Shown in pieces: positions 59,443-64,000 of a stretch of 64,000 nucleotides of DNA. The translations under genes and the position numbers were made by a program. The notes under the pieces were generated by a model. That model searched no databases. It was not told the origin of the DNA and saw only the letters and a program-made list of their open reading frames with translations. The DNA comes from Chitinibacter sp. GC72 (GTDB lineage: Bacteria > Pseudomonadota > Gammaproteobacteria > Burkholderiales > Chitinibacteraceae). The stretch spans positions 94,878-158,877 of the forward strand of contig NZ_VIRW01000006.1 of the NCBI RefSeq assembly GCF_009760905.1, written 5' to 3'. Numbering within the stretch: the stretch's first letter is position 1; every line of letters begins with the position of its first letter.

Positions 59443-60279
59443 TTACAGCTGGGCACGCATCCAGTCCAGCACCGGCGCTACATCCGGGCGCAAGCCGGTC
59501 CACAAATGAAACGCCTCGGCCGCCTGCCCCACCAGCATGCCCAATCCATCAACGCGCTGCGTCACGCCCGCCTCGCGGGCCTGCGCCAGAAACGGCGTTT
59601 CAGCCTTGCCATACATCATGTCGTAAGCGAGGGCAACAGGCGCAAAGACTGAATCGGCAATCGGCAAGCGCTCGCCGCCGAGGCTGGCGGAGGTGGCATT
59701 GATGATCAGATCAAACTGACCCGCAACTGCCGCGAATTCGCAGGCTTGCAGAGGAATCGGCGTATTGGGCTGAAAATGCGCAATCAGCGCTTGCGCCTTG
59801 CCAAATGTGCGATTGGCCAGTGTCAAGCTCGCCGGCTCTTGCGCCAACAAGGGGAGTATCACGCCGCGCGCCGCGCCACCTGCGCCCAGCAGCAAGATAC
59901 GTTTACCCTGTATATCAATATGTCGTAGTACATCGGCAACCAAACCTGCGCCATCGGTATTGTCACCCAGCCAGCTACCATCGCTTTGCAGTTGCAAGGT
60001 GTTGACCGCCCCTGCAGCCTGGGCTCGTTCGCTCAAAGTCTCGGTCAGACGAAAGGCCTCTTCTTTAAACGGCACCGTCACATTCGCACCACGCCCGCCA
60101 GCCGCCGCAAATTGCGCAACGCACGCGACAAAGCCATCCATCGGCGCGAGCAATTTATCGTACAGAAATCCTGCTACCGCCGGATGGCCAGCAAACTGCG
60201 CAGCAAACGCAGCATGAATCAGTGGCGATTTGGAATGGGCAATCGGGTTGCCGATCACAACATAAGTGGCTTGGGTCAT
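59443..60279 (-). CDS. aroE: Shikimate dehydrogenase
   Basis: 278 residues. [13 protein letters not shown] (10-22), NVTVPFKE with the catalytic Lys (near 66-73), NTDGAG (near 107) and the nucleotide-binding GAGGAARG (near 132-139). It reduces 3-dehydroshikimate to shikimate. It ends about 80 bases before mtgA starts, so both may be co-transcribed. Confidence 0.97.
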   Translation of the reverse strand: MTQATYVVIGNPIAHSKSPLIHAAFAAQFAGHPAVAGFLYDKLLAPMDGFVACVAQFAAAGGRGANVTVPFKEEAFRLTETLSERAQAAGAVNTLQLQSDGSWLGDNTDGAGLVADVLRHIDIQGKRILLLGAGGAARGVILPLLAQEPASLTLANRTFGKAQALIAHFQPNTPIPLQACEFAAVAGQFDLIINATSASLGGERLPIADSVFAPVALAYDMMYGKAETPFLAQAREAGVTQRVDGLGMLVGQAAEAFHLWTGLRPDVAPVLDWMRAQL

Positions 60280-60359
60280 GGATTAGATCGCGGCGCAAAT
60301 AAAAAGTGAGGCGTAGTTTACACTGCACGCCTCACGCCTTACACCTTTGCCGTCACAAA

Positions 60360-60812
60360 TTAGCCTTGTTTCCACGGCAAACCGGCGGCTTGCCAGCCGT
60401 TTTTGTGGCCGCGCTGCTCGTTTTCGTCCTTGTCACCCTCAAAGCCTTCCAGAATATTCATTGCCGCGGCATAGCCATGCTGCGTAGCCAGAATGGCGGC
60501 GTCGTGCGAGCGCGCACCGGAGCGGCACAAAAACATCACCACCGCTTCCGGGTCAACCTTGGTTTTAAGCTGCGTCAGGAAATTGGGGTTGCTAGCCATG
60601 CCCGGGTACGATTTCCACTCAATCAGTTCGGCCTGCGGCACCACGCCCACCCATTGCCATTCCGCGTGCGTACGCACATCCACAATGTGCACAGCGGGCA
60701 AAGACTGCACTAAAGCCCATGCCTCGGCGGGCGTAACGGCACCGGCATAGGGCAACCCGGCGCTGGCGGCGCGGGCACGGGCGGTTTGGAGAATTTCATT
60801 GGCTTGACTCAT
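60360..60812 (-). CDS. Rhodanese-like domain protein
   Basis: 150 residues, one rhodanese domain with the active-site loop CRSGARS (Cys near 95) and VDVRTHAEW (near 44-52). Such proteins carry persulfide sulphur. The C-terminus (GFEGDKDENEQRG, NGWQAAGLPW) matches a common bacterial subfamily. No partner gene is visible. Confidence 0.9.
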   Translation of the reverse strand: MSQANEILQTARARAASAGLPYAGAVTPAEAWALVQSLPAVHIVDVRTHAEWQWVGVVPQAELIEWKSYPGMASNPNFLTQLKTKVDPEAVVMFLCRSGARSHDAAILATQHGYAAAMNILEGFEGDKDENEQRGHKNGWQAAGLPWKQG

Positions 60813-61069
60813 ACATCACCTTTTTATGAATTGACTCGCAAGCGGGGCTTGATCGGCCTCCATTCTATGGCGCGAGCAGTCGATGCGCCAAGCAATCGAC
60901 ACTGCCTTACTAGAACAAATGCGCCAACAAGGGAGGGCACGAGCACAACGCACACCAAGCGCACCATAACAGTGCACTTTCCACCCCAATGCACCACGAC
61001 TTATCACCAACAAGAAGCATGCGCGAACGCAAATACTTGTGGCACAATAGCTGGTAGCTGTTTTACCGC

Positions 61070-61086
61070 TTGGCACGGTTTGTGCT
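61070..61086 (+). promoter_or_regulatory. Sigma-54-type promoter of glnA
   Basis: TTGGCACGGTTTGTGCT matches the sigma-54 consensus (YTGGCACG-N4-TTGCW type) with the key GG and GC at the right 10-bp spacing and one mismatch. Transcription should begin near 61,097, under NtrC control in low nitrogen. Confidence 0.7.
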
Positions 61087-61103
61087 TGTAGTAACGCCGT
61101 CCA

Positions 61104-61148
61104 GTGCGCAACAGCGCACACGCAGCAAAATGACGCGCAACAGCGCAC
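61104..61148 (+). repeat. Two copies of GCGCAACAGCGCAC in the glnA leader
   Basis: GTGCGCAACAGCGCAC (61104-61119) is a 6-bp-arm palindrome. Its near copy (61135-61148) lies about 30 bp downstream. They could be regulator sites (NtrC-like) or leader hairpins. Confidence 0.5.
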
Positions 61149-61198
61149 ATGCAGTATCCCATTTCCTGTTTTCACTTGTCCCAACTAGGAGCGACAAC

Positions 61199-62608
61199 AT
61201 GGCTGTAGCCGACGTTCTCAAGCTTATTAAAGATAACGACATCCGTTTCGTTGATCTGCGCTTCACCGACACCATCGGTAAAGAGCAACACGTAACTGTT
61301 CCTTCACACGTCGTTGATGAAGAATGGTTCGAAACTGGCCACGCTTTTGATGGCTCATCAATCGCCGGCTGGAAAGGTATTCAAGCTTCAGACATGTTGC
61401 TGATGCCAGATGCATCAACTGCTAAAATCGACCCGTTCTTTGACGAACCAACCGTGTTCATCACTTGTGACGTTCTCGAGCCAGCTACTGGTAAAGGTTA
61501 CGATCGTGACCCACGCTCTTTGGCTAAACGCGCTGAAGCCTACCTGAAAACTTCAGGCATTGGTGACACTGCATTCTTCGGTCCAGAGCCAGAATTCTTC
61601 ATTTTCGACAACATCCGTTGGAACACTGACTTGTCAGGTACTTTCGTTAAGATCGGCTCTGACGAAGGCGCTTGGGCTACTGCTGACGAACCAGCAGGCG
61701 GCAACTTGGGTCACCGTCCACGCGTTAAAGGCGGCTACTTCCCAGTTCCTCCAGTTGACAGCCACCAAGACATCCGCGCAACGATGGTTATCGTGCTGGA
61801 AGAATTGGGCGTGCCTGTTGAAGTATTCCACCACGAAGTGGCCAATGCTGGTCAGAACGAGATCGGTACTAAATTCTCGACTTTGACTCAACGTGCTGAC
61901 TGGACTCAGATCCTGAAATACGTTGTTCATAACGTGGCTCACCAATACGGCAAAACTGCAACGTTCATGCCAAAACCAGTCGTTGGCGACAATGGCTCAG
62001 GTATGCACGTTCACCAGTCAATCTGGAAAGACGGCAAAAACTTGTTCGCAGGTAACGGCTACGCTGGCCTGTCTGAAACTGCCCTGTTCTACATCGGCGG
62101 TATCATCAAGCACGCTAAAGCACTGAACGCGATCACTAACCCAGGTACTAACTCGTACCGTCGTTTGGTTCCTCACTTCGAAGCGCCAGTTAAATTGGCT
62201 TACTCTGCGAAGAACCGTTCAGCGTCTATCCGTATTCCTCACGTTTCTAGCGACAAAGGTCGTCGTATCGAAGCGCGTTTCCCGGATCCGTTGGCTAACC
62301 CATACCTGTGTTTCGCAGCGTTGCTGATGGCCGGTTTGGATGGTATCCAGAACAAGATCCACCCAGGCGATCCAGCTGACAAGAACCTGTACGACTTGCC
62401 ACCAGAAGAAGACAAATTGATCCCTACCGTATGCGCGTCTCTGGACGAAGCATTGGCAGCTTTGGATGCAGACCGTGAGTTCTTGACTCGTGGCGGCGTA
62501 TTCACTGATGAGTGGATCGATGCGTACATCGAACTGAAAATGAACGACGTAACTCGTTCACGCATGAACGTGCACCCAGTTGAATTCGATATGTACTACT
62601 CTCTGTAA
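61199..62608 (+). CDS. glnA: Glutamine synthetase, type I
   Basis: 469 residues from the ATG at 61199 (AGGAG upstream). Seen: FDGSSIAGW (near 50), [20 protein letters not shown] (near 180-190), [10 protein letters not shown] (near 265), NRSASIRIP and the adenylylation region NLYDLPPEE with the Tyr near 398. It makes glutamine from glutamate and ammonia. Codon use is strongly biased to T-ending codons unlike its neighbours, a sign of high expression. Confidence 0.98.
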   Translation: MAVADVLKLIKDNDIRFVDLRFTDTIGKEQHVTVPSHVVDEEWFETGHAFDGSSIAGWKGIQASDMLLMPDASTAKIDPFFDEPTVFITCDVLEPATGKGYDRDPRSLAKRAEAYLKTSGIGDTAFFGPEPEFFIFDNIRWNTDLSGTFVKIGSDEGAWATADEPAGGNLGHRPRVKGGYFPVPPVDSHQDIRATMVIVLEELGVPVEVFHHEVANAGQNEIGTKFSTLTQRADWTQILKYVVHNVAHQYGKTATFMPKPVVGDNGSGMHVHQSIWKDGKNLFAGNGYAGLSETALFYIGGIIKHAKALNAITNPGTNSYRRLVPHFEAPVKLAYSAKNRSASIRIPHVSSDKGRRIEARFPDPLANPYLCFAALLMAGLDGIQNKIHPGDPADKNLYDLPPEEDKLIPTVCASLDEALAALDADREFLTRGGVFTDEWIDAYIELKMNDVTRSRMNVHPVEFDMYYSL

Positions 62609-62648
62609 TCAATCTCAGCCTGCGCTTGCGCAGGCCGATTGATACACA

Positions 62649-62682
62649 AACCCGCATCCAGCCTAGCTGGTGCGGGTTTTTT
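62649..62682 (+). terminator. Intrinsic terminator of glnA
   Basis: An 8-bp stem AACCCGCA/TGCGGGTT with an inner CCAG/CTGG hairpin is followed by six T. Confidence 0.85.
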
Positions 62683-63502
62683 AATGCCCGGCTTTTTAGC
62701 CAGTCCGCAACAATGAACGCGGATCACACCCACGGGCATGACTGGCAAACCCAAACCAGAACTCCCACAAGACTTCGGGATTGCTGCGAACATTGAAATG
62801 GCCGGGCAGCTGACACACCAATCATGGGTATATGGCTGAAGCCATTGATTAAAAACAGCTATAGAAACATACCCATAGATTGCAACATGAAAGATGCTCA
62901 ATCGTGGATAGAGAAATGGCAAAACTGCAAGCTATACCACAACAGACCTGATTGAAGCCGGAGCTGCTGCATACACCCAAATTCGCCACATCCTTTTGGG
63001 CTCACGGAGCCGCTGGCGATTGCTAGCTGGATCGTGGGCATAGAAGGCTTCAGCGGAACCGCTGCGCTGAACCATTCTGTTGCGTAGGGCATGCTTAGCC
63101 GAAGGCGTAACCCGCCAATCAGCAGGTGACTTCACATCAATCAGCGCGAACCTCGACTGGCCTTATAAGGCTATGCACATCGACTTTGACAGCAATACAC
63201 CCACCCGCGTAGATCCACCAGCAATGGCCACGGCCATCAGCAAAGCGCCAAGGTGACGGAGAAGGGGGAATGGTTTTTTCATTCGGTCGGGATAGATCTG
63301 AGTTTGTGAGCAAAGATATTTAAAGAAGGGTATTGCGCTGCAGGACTTTTGAATAAAGTCATATAGAGCAATACCAAGGCTTAGATTTGCTTGCACCGCT
63401 GACACACGGTAAACACTGGGCTGCGCAAGCTTAGCCCAGTCTACGAAATGCCCAACTTACCGCGTTACAAATATCTACAAGGCAATACCCATGAAAATCC
63501 AA
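62683..63502. other. Gene-poor region after glnA
   Basis: About 820 bases without a convincing gene. Only short frames exist; one minus-strand frame from 63282 (39 residues, hydrophobic start) lacks a ribosome site. It contains CATGGGTATATGG (about 62823-62835) and ACATACCCATAG (about 62868-62879) in inverted orientation, and AGGCAATACCCATG at 63480. It may hold gene remains; I see nothing certain. Confidence 0.5.
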
Positions 63503-63796
63503 TTACGCTGCGCTAAGCGGGCTGTTTCTAGTTTCGCCAAAGACAATATTCCTACAAATCATCGCAACAGAGCCTCCATATGAGGATTCGATAAAAACTA
63601 ATAGCCGCGTCTCATACTTCTCGACTAATCTGGAAATCAAATTTTGAAAGTCAGACTCCACATAATTGCCAGCAAGAAGTACTCGCCAAGCATCACTTGA
63701 TATGTTTTGGTTAGTGGCCGCATCCAACTTCCAGCAAAATATGTCAGATACAAGTAAGTAGTTCCTTGCAACTAATTGGAATGAATTTTGCTTCAA
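63503..63796 (-). CDS. 97-residue hypothetical protein
   Basis: An AT-rich frame from a TTG (63796). The sequence (YVESDFQNLISRLVEKYETRLLVFIESSYGGSVAMICRN) looks like a folded protein, but no ribosome site or family is clear. It lies next to the IS-like gene and may be foreign or a remnant. Confidence 0.35.
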   Translation of the reverse strand: MKQNSFQLVARNYLLVSDIFCWKLDAATNQNISSDAWRVLLAGNYVESDFQNLISRLVEKYETRLLVFIESSYGGSVAMICRNIVFGETRNSPLSAA

Positions 63797-63821
63797 AATA
63801 GGCTCTTCATAGGAGCCAAGC

Positions 63822-64000
63822 TTGAAACGTAATCTTTTAGGTCAACCACTCACGCCCGATGAAATCGTCATGTTAGAGAGCATGGCGCAACAGCATCATC
63901 ACGCCAATTTTCGCCCACGCGCCTTGGGTTTATTGGCTTTGCACGAAGGAGAGTCGCCCAAGACCGTGAGCAAAATATTACGCATGAGCGAACAAATGGT
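63822..64000 (+). CDS. IS630-like transposase, N-terminal part, cut by window end
   Basis: The frame from a TTG at 63822 (AGGAG six bases upstream) runs to the window end. It encodes LTPDEIVMLESMAQQ, then RPRALGLLALHEGESPKTVSKILRMS, the helix-turn-helix pattern at the start of IS630-family transposases. The DDE domain and the right end of the element lie outside the window. Confidence 0.6.
   Translation, partial: MKRNLLGQPLTPDEIVMLESMAQQHHHANFRPRALGLLALHEGESPKTVSKILRMSEQM

Larger units (their letters stand above)
60813..61198 (+). other. glnA upstream regulatory region
   Basis: 386 bases without a gene. It holds the sigma-54-type promoter at 61070-61086, two GCGCAACAGCGCAC repeats (61104-61119 and 61135-61148) and upstream TGCAC-containing sites (near 60971 and 60990) that may bind NtrC. 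Confidence 0.6.

Noticed and set aside
62596..63405. Several short minus-strand frames after glnA
   Set aside because: They overlap each other in different frames and lack ribosome sites; possible gene remains at most.
1..64000. CRISPR array, rRNA or tRNA genes
   Set aside because: No regularly spaced direct repeats with unique spacers and no rRNA or complete tRNA sequence were seen.

Overview
The window holds a lambdoid siphovirus prophage (about 1-36,700, cut at its left end) joined to a betaproteobacterial chromosome segment (about 36,750-64,000). The host genes (trpG, trpD, trpC, recN, nadK, hrcA, mltB, mtgA, aroE, glnA), the separate MtgA and MltB, and the sigma-54-type glnA promoter fit a betaproteobacterium. 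A Neisseriales lineage (Chromobacteriaceae or Chitinibacteraceae-like) is my best guess from general impression; the sequence does not prove the genus.

Prophage. The late genes read leftwards (minus strand): small terminase (18.1 kb), large terminase, gpW-like connector, portal, a prohead protease-major capsid fusion, DUF2190 decoration protein, neck and tail-terminator-like proteins, tail tube, a tail chaperone pair joined by a probable -1 frameshift, tape measure, tail and fibre proteins, then holin, CHAP endolysin and Rz/Rz1 at the window edge. Upstream of the late block are a Q-like regulator, a primase-helicase beside an iteron array that looks like the replication origin, several tiny overlapping genes, a CII-type regulator, and Cro. 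Cro is divergent from a LexA-like CI repressor, with three 14-bp operators between them, as in lambda. Two more copies of this operator sit on a strong promoter at 30.9 kb. That promoter should drive the rightward operon (31-36.3 kb: DUF2303 protein, dNMP kinase, many small unknown proteins), which ends with an AlpA-like gene and a terminator. No integrase is visible, so it is probably left of base 1.

Moron region (26.3-30.9 kb). Between the repressor and the early promoter lies a set of genes with their own promoters and terminators: a short protein plus a nucleotidyltransferase (AbiEii-like), an exported protein, an XRE/ImmA-type peptidase pair with a palindromic operator, a 32-residue gene behind a heavily structured leader, and a stand-alone PD-(D/E)XK nuclease of the HsdR N-terminal type. 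The exported protein and the nuclease share an almost identical leader. This is the most likely place for an undescribed defence or immunity module.

Chromosome. The prophage abuts trpG, which is followed by trpD, a GFA-family gene, an AT-rich PIN/NYN-like gene that looks acquired, and trpC. Next come an HDOD protein, a glycine-rich exported protein, a TadA deaminase fused to a tyrosine-phosphatase domain, recN, nadK (divergent from an apparently frameshifted hrcA), and mltB. From 49.7 to 58.6 kb a compact leftward cluster encodes GAF/HD-GYP, GAF/GspE-type ATPase, metallo-beta-lactamase-fold phosphodiesterase, FHA, PP2C and CHASE2-Ser/Thr kinase proteins, apparently one signalling unit. mtgA, aroE, a rhodanese and glnA follow. 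The last kilobase is mostly gene-free and ends in the start of an IS630-like transposase.
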